NCBI RefSeq assembly: GCF_039534165.1
Contig: NZ_BAAAUX010000003.1
Coordinates: 186,001-250,000, forward strand
Length of the DNA stretch: 64,000 nt
Direction: 5' to 3'
DNA from: Saccharopolyspora_D taberi
GTDB lineage: Bacteria > Actinomycetota > Actinomycetes > Mycobacteriales > Pseudonocardiaceae
Positions 1-7,683 of this stretch are shown here, piece by piece (the stretch's first letter is position 1; each line of letters opens with the position of its first letter). The translations under genes were made by a program, and so were the position numbers. The notes under the pieces are model-generated. The model ran no database searches. It was not told the DNA's origin and was given only the letters and a program-made list of their open reading frames with translations.

Positions 1-2791
1 CGTCGAGCCGGTACCGGCGCGCGGCCTCGGCGACCTTCGCCTCGTCCACCCGGCCCTGCCGGGCCAGCGCCGCCAGCGTCGCGACCGCGGTGGACTCCGC
101 GTCCACCAGGAACACCCGCCGGGCGGCGGGCCTGGTGTCGGAGAACCCGAACCCGTCGGCGCCGAGGCTGACCATCTCGCCCGGCACCCACGGCCGGATC
201 AGGTCCGGAACCGCCCGCATCCAGTCGCTGACCGCGACCACCGGTCCCTCGGCGTCCGACAGCACCCGCGTCACGTACGGCACCTGCCGCTCGGCGTCGG
301 GATGCAGCAGGTTGTGCCGGTCGGCGGCCTCGGCGTCCCTGCGGAGCTGCGACCACGAAGTCGCCGACCAGACATCGGCCCGCACGCCCCACTCCTCGGC
401 GAGCAGTTCCTGCGCGCGCAGCGCCGACGGCATGGCGACGCCCGAGCTCAGGATCTGCGCCCGCGGGCCCGAACCCGGCGCCTGCCGGTAGCGGTACAGG
501 CCGCGCAGCAGGCCGTCGACGTCGAGGTCCTCCGGCTCGGCGGGCTGCTGGTACGGCTCGTTGTAGACGGTGAGGTAGTAGAAGACGTTCTCGGCTTCCT
601 CCCCGTACATCCGGCGCAGCCCGTCCTTGACGATGTGCGCCACCTCGTAGGCCCACGCCGGGTCGTAGGCGACCACCGCCGGGTTCGTCGCGGCGAGCAG
701 CAGCGAGTGGCCGTCGGCGTGCTGCAGGCCCTCGCCGGTCAGCGTGGTCCGGCCCGCGGTGGCGCCGAGGATGAACCCGCGCGCCATCTGGTCGGCCGCC
801 GCCCACAGGCTGTCGCCGGTGCGCTGGAACCCGAACATCGAGTAGAAGATGTAGATCGGGATCATCGGCTCGCCGTGGGTGGCGTAGCTGGTGCCCGCGG
901 CGGTGAACGACGCCGTCGACCCGGCCTCGTTGATGCCCTCGTGCAGGATCTGGCCCTGCTCGCTCTCCCGGTAGGCCAGCATCAGCTGGTAGTCGACCGG
1001 GGTGTAGCTCTGGCCGAGCGGGTTGTAGATCTTCTGGGACGGGAACATCGAGTCCATCCCGAAGGTGCGCGCCTCGTCCGGGATGATCGGCACGATCCGC
1101 GGCCCGATCTCCGGGTCCTTGGCCAGGTCCTTGAGCAGCCGGACGAAGGCCATCGTGGTGGCCACCTCCTGCTTGCCCGAGCCGCGCCGGACCACGTCGT
1201 AGACCTTGTCCCCGGGCAGCACCAGCGCCTTGGACTTCACCCGCCGCTCGGGCAGGTAACCGCCGAGCCGCTGCCGCCTCTCCTGCAGGTACTGGATCTC
1301 CGCCGACTCCTGGCCGGGGTGGTAGTACGGCGGCAGCGACGGGTCCTGCTCCAGCTGCGCGTCGGTGATCGGGATCCGCAGGCTGTCCCGGAACAGCTTC
1401 AGGTCGTCCAGGGTCATCTTCTTCATCTGGTGGGTCGCGTTGCGGCCCTCGAAGTGCGGGCCCAGCCCGTAGCCCTTGATCGTCTTGGCCAGGATCACCG
1501 TCGGCTGGCCGTGGTGCTCGGTGGCGGCCTTGTAGGCGGCGTAGACCTTCCGGTAGTCGTGGCCGCCGCGGCGCAGGCCCCAGATCTCCTCGTCGCTGAG
1601 GTCGCGGACCATGTCCTTGGTGCGCGGGTCGCGGCCGAAGAAGTGCTCGCGGACGAACGCGCCGTCGTTGGCCTTGTAGGTCTGGTAGTCGCCGTCCGGC
1701 GTGGTGTTCATCAGGTTGACCAGGGCGCCGTCGCGGTCGGCGTGCAGCAGCGCGTCCCACTCCCGGCCCCAGATGACCTTGATGACGTTCCAGCCCGCGC
1801 CGCGGAAGAACGCCTCCAGCTCCTGGATGATCTTGCCGTTGCCGCGGACCGGGCCGTCCAGCTGCTGGAGGTTGCAGTTGACCACGAAGGTCAGGTTGTC
1901 CAGGCCCTCGTTGGCGGCCACGTGCAGCAGCCCGCGCGACTCCGGCTCGTTCATCTCGCCGTCGCCGAGGAACGCCCACACCCGCTGCTGGCCGGTGTCC
2001 TTGATGCCGCGGTCGCGCAGGTAGCGGTCGAACCGGGCCTGGAAGATCGCGTTCATCGGGCCGAGGCCCATCGACACGGTCGGGAACTCCCAGAAGTCGG
2101 GCATCAGCCGCGGGTGCGGGTAGGACGGCAGGCCGCCGCCCGGTCCGGCGTGCGAGTACTCCTGGCGGAACCCGTCGAGCTGGTGCGCGCCCAGCCTGCC
2201 CTCCAGGAACGCGCGGGCGTAGATGCCGGGGGAGGCGTGGCCCTGGATGTAGAGGTGATCACCGCCGCCGGGGTGGTCCTTGCCGCGGAAGAACCAGTTG
2301 AACCCGACCTCGTAGAGGCTCGCCGACGAGGCGTACGAGGAGATGTGGCCGCCGACGCCGATGCCCGGCCGCTGCGCGCGGTGCACCATCATCGCGGCGT
2401 TCCAGCGGGTCCAGGCCCGGTAGCGGCGCTCGGTCTCCTCGTCGCCGGGGAACCACGGCTCCAGCTCGGTGGGGATGGTGTTCACGTAGTCGGTGCTGGT
2501 AAGCGAGGGGACACCGACGCCGCTCTCGCGGGCGCGCTGGAGCAGGCGCAGCATGAGGTAGCGGGCGCGCTGCTGACCGGTGGCCGAGAGCACCGAGTCG
2601 AACGACTGCAGCCACTCCTCGGTCTCCTCCGGATCGATGTCCGGCAGGTGCGAAGCGAGACCGTCGCGGATGACCCGCACGCGCTGCGGGGCACCGTCGT
2701 TGCCGGCGTCGTTGTTGAGCGGGGACAAGACGTACTCCTCGACTGCGTCGTGGCGTGGGATGACGTCGGAAGTGATGTCCGACACGTTCAT
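1..2791 (-). CDS. aceE: Pyruvate dehydrogenase E1 component (homodimeric type), 3' end outside window
   Basis: This encodes the thiamine-diphosphate-dependent E1 subunit of the pyruvate dehydrogenase complex, which decarboxylates pyruvate and passes the acetyl group to lipoyl-E2. Reading leftward, the frame is open from an ATG at 2789-2791 (preceded by a G-rich GGGGG) to the window edge, about 930 codons. The ThDP-binding GDGEMNEPES segment lies near 1950-1980, and the N-terminal part has the usual AceE sequence around ERRYRAWTRWNAAMM. The reading frame ends in a helix typical of the AceE C terminus, so only some tens of residues should be missing. It is divergent from the DUF3052 gene, a common actinobacterial arrangement. 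Long rightward frames across this stretch are shadows. The identification is secure; the start could also be a downstream TTG. Confidence 0.95.
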   Translation of the reverse strand, partial: MNVSDITSDVIPRHDAVEEYVLSPLNNDAGNDGAPQRVRVIRDGLASHLPDIDPEETEEWLQSFDSVLSATGQQRARYLMLRLLQRARESGVGVPSLTSTDYVNTIPTELEPWFPGDEETERRYRAWTRWNAAMMVHRAQRPGIGVGGHISSYASSASLYEVGFNWFFRGKDHPGGGDHLYIQGHASPGIYARAFLEGRLGAHQLDGFRQEYSHAGPGGGLPSYPHPRLMPDFWEFPTVSMGLGPMNAIFQARFDRYLRDRGIKDTGQQRVWAFLGDGEMNEPESRGLLHVAANEGLDNLTFVVNCNLQQLDGPVRGNGKIIQELEAFFRGAGWNVIKVIWGREWDALLHADRDGALVNLMNTTPDGDYQTYKANDGAFVREHFFGRDPRTKDMVRDLSDEEIWGLRRGGHDYRKVYAAYKAATEHHGQPTVILAKTIKGYGLGPHFEGRNATHQMKKMTLDDLKLFRDSLRIPITDAQLEQDPSLPPYYHPGQESAEIQYLQERRQRLGGYLPERRVKSKALVLPGDKVYDVVRRGSGKQEVATTMAFVRLLKDLAKDPEIGPRIVPIIPDEARTFGMDSMFPSQKIYNPLGQSYTPVDYQLMLAYRESEQGQILHEGINEAGSTASFTAAGTSYATHGEPMIPIYIFYSMFGFQRTGDSLWAAADQMARGFILGATAGRTTLTGEGLQHADGHSLLLAATNPAVVAYDPAWAYEVAHIVKDGLRRMYGEEAENVFYYLTVYNEPYQQPAEPEDLDVDGLLRGLYRYRQAPGSGPRAQILSSGVAMPSALRAQELLAEEWGVRADVWSATSWSQLRRDAEAADRHNLLHPDAERQVPYVTRVLSDAEGPVVAVSDWMRAVPDLIRPWVPGEMVSLGADGFGFSDTRPAARRVFLVDAESTAVATLAALARQGRVDEAKVAEAARRYRLD

Positions 2792-3029
2792 CGTCCCCCA
2801 TCTTCGCCGCCGATGCGCAAGCCGTCATCGCTACCGGTCAGTACGGCGTATCGGGGCAGCGGTGCGCACGGCTACAGTCGTCTCCCAACGTGCAGCTCCG
2901 GCGTGTCGAAGCGCCAGCAGTTGCGCTCGTGGCCCTTGGCGGTGTTCGCTAACGGCCAGATCGTGGAAACTGGTGTGCGGTGGGCGCGATGCCGCGCCGC
3001 ACCGGTGGCATTGGAGGAGTGAGAAAACC

Positions 3030-3464
3030 GTGGTCGCCGCGGGAGACGCCGGCAAAGGCGATGTCGACGTCGCCGAGAGGCTCGACATCGAGCCGGAGAT
3101 GGTTGTCCAGGAGATCGGCTGGGACGAGGACGTCGACGACGACGTCCGCGCCGCGATCGAGGAGCGCTGCGGCAGCGAGCTGCTCGACGAAGACGCCGAC
3201 GAAGTGGTCGATGTGGTGCTGCTGTGGTGGCGCGACGATGATGGCGACCTGACCGACACGCTGCTCGACGTCATGACTCCACTGGCCGATGACGGGGTCA
3301 TCTGGGTGCTGACCCCCAAGACCGGCCGGGACGGCTACGTCGAGCCCAGCGATATCGCCGAGGCCGCCTCGACGTCCAACCTCGCCCAGACCTCCAACGT
3401 CAGCGTCGGCGACGAGTGGATGGGTACCAGGCTGGGATACCGGAGAGCGAAGACCAAGCGCTGA
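3030..3464 (+). CDS. DUF3052 family protein
   Basis: A 144-residue acidic protein of the DUF3052 family, whose function is unknown. The GTG start at 3030 is chosen because GGAGGAG lies about 10 bases upstream and the family begins close to this point. The sequence has a very acidic N-terminal half (runs of D/E) and a C-terminal part with a VIWVLTPKTGR segment that is typical of the family. It is divergent from aceE and upstream of ahpE, a gene order conserved in many actinobacteria. This suggests a housekeeping role, but no activity can be read from the sequence. Confidence 0.88.
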   Translation: MVAAGDAGKGDVDVAERLDIEPEMVVQEIGWDEDVDDDVRAAIEERCGSELLDEDADEVVDVVLLWWRDDDGDLTDTLLDVMTPLADDGVIWVLTPKTGRDGYVEPSDIAEAASTSNLAQTSNVSVGDEWMGTRLGYRRAKTKR

Positions 3465-3474
3465 GGTGCCACCG

Positions 3475-3506
3475 CGGGCACCGGCGGCGCGAGCGGCCGG
3501 TGCCCG
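3475..3506 (+). terminator. Hairpin after the DUF3052 gene
   Basis: A 10-bp perfect inverted repeat (CGGGCACCGG / CCGGTGCCCG) with a 12-base loop begins 10 bases after the DUF3052 stop. There is no U-tract, as is usual for GC-rich actinomycete terminators. Confidence 0.6.
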
Positions 3507-3568
3507 CACGGGGTGGTGCGGTGTAGGTTCGGCGACGACAAGGTCACGCCGAACAGAAGGGCGCGCTC

Positions 3569-4033
3569 ATGACGGTCGAGGTCGGTGCGCAGGCACCGGA
3601 CTTCACGCTGCCGGACTACAACAAGGAGCAGGTCTCCCTGTCCGGGTTCCAGGGCAAGAAGAACGTGCTGCTGGTCTTCTACCCGTTCGCCTTCAGCGGC
3701 ATCTGCCAGGGCGAGCTCTGCCAGGTCCGCGACGACCTGAGCGAGTTCCAGAACGATGACGTGCAGGTGCTCGGCGTCTCGGTCGACTCCCCGTTCGCGC
3801 TGAAGGCGTGGGCGGAGAAGGAGGGCTACACCTTCCCGCTGCTGTCGGACTTCTGGCCGCACGGCGAGATCGCCAAGGCCTACGGCGTCTTCAACGAGCA
3901 GGCGGGGATGGCCAACCGCGGGACCTTCCTGATCGACACGGAGGGCAAGGTCCGCTTCGCCGAGGTCAACCAGCCCGGCGAGGCCCGCGACCAGAGCGTG
4001 TGGAAGAAGGCCCTGGCGGAACTGTCCGCCTGA
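3569..4033 (+). CDS. ahpE: Peroxiredoxin of the AhpE type
   Basis: A 154-residue one-cysteine-type peroxiredoxin that reduces hydroperoxides in the cytoplasm. The peroxidatic cysteine lies in FSGICQGEL, the form of the active-site motif found in mycobacterial AhpE, preceded by the conserved FYP segment. A second cysteine follows seven residues later in ELCQV. The length fits the family. The ATG at 3569 starts the conserved MTVEVGAQAPDFTL beginning. In actinomycetes AhpE is thought to be re-reduced by mycothiol systems, which fits the mshB gene later in this window. It follows the DUF3052 gene after a hairpin. Confidence 0.95.
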   Translation: MTVEVGAQAPDFTLPDYNKEQVSLSGFQGKKNVLLVFYPFAFSGICQGELCQVRDDLSEFQNDDVQVLGVSVDSPFALKAWAEKEGYTFPLLSDFWPHGEIAKAYGVFNEQAGMANRGTFLIDTEGKVRFAEVNQPGEARDQSVWKKALAELSA

Positions 4034-4108
4034 TCTCACGCGGTGGTCGACCGGTACAGTGTTCGCCAGCCGATCCCGGTCAGCGCGCACCGGCCGGCCA
4101 CCCTCCAG

Positions 4109-4180
4109 GGGCGCATAGCTCAGCGGAAGAGCACTTGCCTTACAAGCAAGGGGTCGTAGGTTCGAACCCTACTGCGCCCA
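4109..4180 (+). tRNA. tRNA-Val (anticodon TAC)
   Basis: A complete cloverleaf: acceptor stem GGGCGCA/TGCGCCC, D arm with AGCTCAGC, anticodon stem CTTGC/GCAAG around loop CTTACAA (anticodon TAC at 4141-4143), and a T arm with GGTTCGAACCC. CCA is not encoded. A T-run follows at 4182-4186. Confidence 0.96.
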
Positions 4181-4332
4181 CTTTTTGATTTCGGGTCGCG
4201 GCCGTTGTTGGTGAACAGCGCCGAAGCTGCGGTAAACGGATGATCCGCGAAACACCGTGCCGCCGAGGTGTAGACGGAACGGCTCTCCTCCACGAGTCCC
4301 ATGAGACGGACACGTAGAGAGGAACTACGCGG

Positions 4333-4578
4333 ATGATCGACGTGTGGGTGCTGGCGGTCGCCACGACCACGATCGTCGCTGCTGTCGCACGGGAGTGGTT
4401 CGCGCTTCGCCGTTACCTCGTGCGGCGTCGAAGTGTCGAACGGGTTGTGGCCAGTGCCGCTCCTGGCAGCCGGGTCGTTGATCGGGAGGCCGATGGTGCG
4501 ACGCTCGACGTCGTGACCGCTCCCGGCGGATCCGCCCCGGCAGGGCTCCCGATCGGGTCGGAGCGGCCGGCAGCATGA
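4333..4578 (+). CDS. Small putative membrane-anchored protein
   Basis: An 81-residue protein of unknown function. Residues 4-20 (VWVLAVATTTIVAAVAR) form one probable membrane segment, followed by an arginine-rich stretch expected to stay in the cytoplasm and a flexible Gly/Ala/Pro tail. The ATG at 4333 has GAGAGGA about 11 bases upstream. Its TGA overlaps the ATG of the sigma/GTPase fusion gene by four bases (ATGA), so the two are very likely translationally coupled. A role as a membrane partner of the downstream regulator is possible but is only an inference from this coupling. Confidence 0.65.
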   Translation: MIDVWVLAVATTTIVAAVAREWFALRRYLVRRRSVERVVASAAPGSRVVDREADGATLDVVTAPGGSAPAGLPIGSERPAA

Positions 4579-5645
4579 CGTTGGGCCATCCCCGGAGGGC
4601 ACCTGCCGACGGCAGCTTCGAGGCGTTCTACGCCGAGACCTTCTCCCGAACGTTCAAGGCCGTGCTGCGCAGGGCCGGCGGCGACCGGCACGTCACCGAC
4701 GACGCCACCCACGACGCCTACGTCGCGATGCTGAAGTCCTGGCCGGAGCGCAAGCACCGGTCGCTGGACGAGAACCGGCAGTACGTGCAGGCGATAGCGG
4801 CGAACAAGGTGTTCGACTGGTACCGGCACCAACGCCGGTACGTCGAGCTGGACGACGAGTTCGACGCGGCGACGGACGAGTCGGGGTTCGCGGAGGTCCT
4901 CGACGAGCTCTCGGTCGTCGGCGAGGTGCGCGCCCTGATCGGCAGGCAGCCGCTCCGGCGCCGCGCCGTCGGGGAGCTGTTCTTCCTCGAGGAGATCGGC
5001 GACTACCGGGAGATCGCCGACACGCTCAGCATGGCCCCGTCGACCGCGCGCAACCACGTGAAGCGGTTGCGGGACCTGCTGAAGCCCTTCGTCAGCCAGA
5101 TGACCGAGACCGGCAGGCGGGGGAACCGGCCGCATCCGCCCAGGACCCGGGACGCGGTCTACGTGAAGATCGTCATCGCCGGTGGACGGGGCGCGGGCAA
5201 GACGACCTTCATCAGCTCCCTGTCGGAACGCACGGCCGTGGCGGGGCCGATGCCGCTGGACTTCGGCCAGGTGCCGCTGGATTCCGATCTGACCCTCTGC
5301 CTGTTCGGGGCGTCGGCCCAGGAATCGCACTGGGCGGTGTGGGACGACCTCGTGCGGGACGCGGTCGGTGCCGTTCTGCTCGTGGACACCCGCGAGATCA
5401 GCCGCTGCTTCGCGTTGCTCGACTACTTCGAGGACCGGGAAATGCCGTACGTGGTCGCGGTGAACTGCTTCGACGACGTGTTGAGCCACCAGCTCGACGA
5501 GGTGCGCCGGGCGCTCGCCATCGCCGAATCAGTGCCGGTTCTCAGCTGCGACGCCCGCAATCCCTCGTCGGTCAAGCAGATGCTGCTCGCGCTCGTCGAA
5601 ACCGCACTCCGCCATCACGCGCAGAACGTCCGGCAGCGTTCGTAG
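4575..5645 (+). CDS. Fusion of an ECF-type sigma factor with a CvnD/MglA-like GTPase domain
   Basis: A 356-residue two-part protein. Residues about 14-90 match sigma region 2 (FEAFYAETFSRTF..., then NKVFDWYRHQRR), and residues about 125-170 match region 4 (LFFLEEIGDYREIADTL followed by the helix STARNHVKRLRDLL). Residues about 195-350 match the small Ras-like GTPase of actinomycete conservons (CvnD): P-loop GGRGAGKT at 203-210, LDFG, AVWDDLVRDAVGAVLLVDTR, and AVNCFDD in place of the NKxD motif. Compared with CvnD as I know it, the switch region between P-loop and DFG is about 20 residues short and the LFGTPGQ motif reads LFGASAQ, so hydrolysis may be altered. The other conservon genes (cvnA-C) are absent. 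A GTP-gated sigma factor is an attractive inference. Confidence 0.82.
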   Translation: MTLGHPRRAPADGSFEAFYAETFSRTFKAVLRRAGGDRHVTDDATHDAYVAMLKSWPERKHRSLDENRQYVQAIAANKVFDWYRHQRRYVELDDEFDAATDESGFAEVLDELSVVGEVRALIGRQPLRRRAVGELFFLEEIGDYREIADTLSMAPSTARNHVKRLRDLLKPFVSQMTETGRRGNRPHPPRTRDAVYVKIVIAGGRGAGKTTFISSLSERTAVAGPMPLDFGQVPLDSDLTLCLFGASAQESHWAVWDDLVRDAVGAVLLVDTREISRCFALLDYFEDREMPYVVAVNCFDDVLSHQLDEVRRALAIAESVPVLSCDARNPSSVKQMLLALVETALRHHAQNVRQRS

Positions 5646-5655
5646 CCGCTGGCCC

Positions 5656-6534
5656 TCAGCGCCCGGCCCGCTCGGCCGCGGCGGCCAGAACGTACTGGCC
5701 GTACTCGGACTTCTGGAGTTTTCGGCCCAGGGCGGTGCATTCCTCGGGGCTGATGTAGTTCATCGCCAGTGCGATTTCCTCCAGGCAGGCGATTCGGGTG
5801 CCCTGGCGGCGTTCGATGACGTGGATGAACTGGGAGGCTTCGAGGAGTCCTTCGTGCGTTCCCGCGTCGAGCCAGGCGTAGCCGCGGCCGAGGGGGACCA
5901 GGTTCGCCCTGGACTGCTCGATGTAGATGCGGTTGATGTCGGTGATTTCGAGTTCGCCGCGGTTCGACGGGGTCAGGTCGCGGGCGAGGTCGACGATGTC
6001 GTTCGGGTAGACGTACAGTCCGGTGACCGCAACCGAACTCGTTGGTTCGGCGGGCTTTTCCTCGATTCCGACCAGTCGGCCGTCAGCGTCGGTTTCGGCC
6101 ACTCCGTATCGGCGGGGGTCGCTCACCGAGTAGCCGAACAGCGTCGCGCCGGTGGTGTCGCGCATGCTTTGGCGGAGCAGCGCCGGTAATCCCTGGCCGT
6201 AGAAGATGTTGTCGCCCAGGATCAGGGAAACCGGGTCGTCGCCGATGAAATCCGCGCCGATGCGGAACGCGTCGGCGATGCCCGCGGGTTCGGGTTGTTC
6301 CGCGTAGCTCAGGGAGATGCCGAACTGGGAACCGTCGCCCAGGAGGCGCTGGAAGAGAGGCAGGTCCAGCGGCGTCGTGATGATCAGGATTTCCCTTGCC
6401 CCGCCGAGCATAAGCGTCGACAGCGGGTAGTAGATCATGGGTTTGTCGAACACCGGGAGAAGCTGCTTGGAGACGGCGAGCGTCAACGGGTGCAGACGCG
6501 TTCCCGCGCCTCCTGCCAGGATGATTCCCTTCAT
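5656..6534 (-). CDS. rfbA: Glucose-1-phosphate thymidylyltransferase
   Basis: A 292-residue enzyme that joins glucose-1-phosphate and dTTP to dTDP-glucose, the entry to deoxysugar and rhamnose biosynthesis. It begins MKGIILAGGAGTRLHPLT, the nucleotide-binding signature, and contains DKPMIYYPLS, LILGDNIFYG and GYAWLDAGTHEGLLEAS, all characteristic of RfbA/RmlA. The ATG at 6534 is fixed by this N terminus. No dTDP-glucose 4,6-dehydratase or later sugar gene follows in the window, so the sugar genes must be elsewhere or the glycosyltransferase at 30320-31468 uses a simple sugar. A StrR-type inverted repeat at 6576-6604 lies just upstream, which suggests co-regulation with the metabolite cluster and marks its left edge. 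Confidence 0.94.
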   Translation of the reverse strand: MKGIILAGGAGTRLHPLTLAVSKQLLPVFDKPMIYYPLSTLMLGGAREILIITTPLDLPLFQRLLGDGSQFGISLSYAEQPEPAGIADAFRIGADFIGDDPVSLILGDNIFYGQGLPALLRQSMRDTTGATLFGYSVSDPRRYGVAETDADGRLVGIEEKPAEPTSSVAVTGLYVYPNDIVDLARDLTPSNRGELEITDINRIYIEQSRANLVPLGRGYAWLDAGTHEGLLEASQFIHVIERRQGTRIACLEEIALAMNYISPEECTALGRKLQKSEYGQYVLAAAAERAGR

Positions 6535-6575
6535 CCGGATCCTCCGATCGAGAGGTGGTGCGGGCGCGGCGGCGT

Positions 6576-6604
6576 GTCCAACCGTTGAACCGCCGCATTC
6601 GGAC
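6576..6604. promoter_or_regulatory. Candidate StrR-type operator between rfbA and the LLM oxidoreductase gene
   Basis: GTCCAACCG, 11 bases, CATTCGGAC: two inverted 9-bp half-sites with the spacing of the StrR family site GTTCRACTG(N11)CRGTYGAAC. It lies in the divergent promoter of rfbA and the gene at 6726. A weaker copy with the same spacing (GTGACACCG N11 GCGTTGGAC) is at 6657-6685. Confidence 0.6.
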
Positions 6605-6725
6605 AGCCCGGCAGGCGGTCGTGCCCTCCTCCGTTCGCCGAGCATACGTTTGCCCCGTGACACCGGGACAAAACGAGCGTTGGACAACTCGTGCGGGAAC
6701 CGGCCGCGGACTAGCCTCCTGCCGC

Positions 6726-7649
6726 GTGAAACTGCGAATTTCGACAGAACCCCAGCAGGGTTCGGACTACTCCGCGCTGCTCCGGTTGGCTCAGTGCGCC
6801 GAGAACGCGGGATACGACGGTTTCTTCCGCTCCGACCACTACCTGCATCTCGGTGACGTCGATCCGGGACCGGGGCCCACCGACGCGTGGATCACGCTGG
6901 CGGGGCTCGCGCGGGAAACGTCGCGCATTCGGCTCGGCACGCTCGTCACGTCCGCGACTTTCCGGCTTCCCGGCCCGCTGGCCGTCGGCGTCGCGAACGT
7001 CGACCAGATGTCGGGCGGTCGCGTCGAACTCGGGATCGGCTCGGGCTGGTACGAGGACGAGCACACCGCCTACGGAATTCCCTTTCCAGCATTGGGAGAA
7101 CGCTTCGACCGGCTGGAGGAACAGCTTTCCGCCATCACCGGTCTGTGGACCGCGCGGGGGCGGTTCTCGTTCGCCGGCAAGCACTACTCGATCACGGACT
7201 CGCCCGCCCTGCCGAAACCGGCGCAGTCGCCGCATCCTCCGGTGATCGTCGGTGGCAAGGGCAAGAAGCGGACTCCGGAGCTCGCCGCCCGGTTCGCCAG
7301 CGAGTACAACCTGCCGATGGGCACCCCGGAAGAGGCGGCGGAGCAGTACCGGCGGGTCGCCGACGCGTGCGAGGCGATCGGCCGCGATCCCGGGGAGCTG
7401 CACTACTCCGCCGTGGTCCCGGCCTGCGTCGGGCCGGACGAAGACGCCGTCCGCCGTCGCGCCGAGGCGATCGGCTTTCCCCCGGACGTCCTCCGCCAGA
7501 TCGGTGTCGCGGGCACGCCGTCGGAGGCGGTCGAAACCCTCGGCCGCTGGGAGGAGTCCGGAGCGCAGCGCATCTACCTGCAGATCCTGGACCTGACCGA
7601 CTTCGACCAGGTCGAGCACATCGCGTCCGAGGTCGCCCCACAACTGTGA
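6726..7649 (+). CDS. F420-dependent-type LLM-class oxidoreductase
   Basis: A 307-residue luciferase-like (LLM) flavin/F420 oxidoreductase of the TIM-barrel superfamily. The sequence shows family features: GYDGFFRSDHYLHLGD near residues 30-45, RLGTLVTSATFRLPGPLA, and GRVELGIGSGWYEDEHTAYG. The GTG at 6726 gives the normal N-terminal strand VKLRIS. Earlier in-frame codons would add an arginine-rich extension lying over the promoter. It could act as a redox tailoring enzyme of the cluster. The substrate cannot be predicted, and the F420-versus-FMN assignment rests on resemblance only. It is followed after 34 bases by a BBE oxidase, probably in one operon. Confidence 0.85.
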   Translation: MKLRISTEPQQGSDYSALLRLAQCAENAGYDGFFRSDHYLHLGDVDPGPGPTDAWITLAGLARETSRIRLGTLVTSATFRLPGPLAVGVANVDQMSGGRVELGIGSGWYEDEHTAYGIPFPALGERFDRLEEQLSAITGLWTARGRFSFAGKHYSITDSPALPKPAQSPHPPVIVGGKGKKRTPELAARFASEYNLPMGTPEEAAEQYRRVADACEAIGRDPGELHYSAVVPACVGPDEDAVRRRAEAIGFPPDVLRQIGVAGTPSEAVETLGRWEESGAQRIYLQILDLTDFDQVEHIASEVAPQL

Positions 7650-7683
7650 CCCGCACCGGGAAACCAGGAAGGAACATCGAACG

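Noticed and set aside
302..3022. Long rightward open frame of 906 codons over the aceE region
   Set aside because: It is the antisense shadow of aceE: high GC at third positions of aceE keeps the other strand open. The translated sequence is low-complexity Val/Arg/Gly and matches no family.
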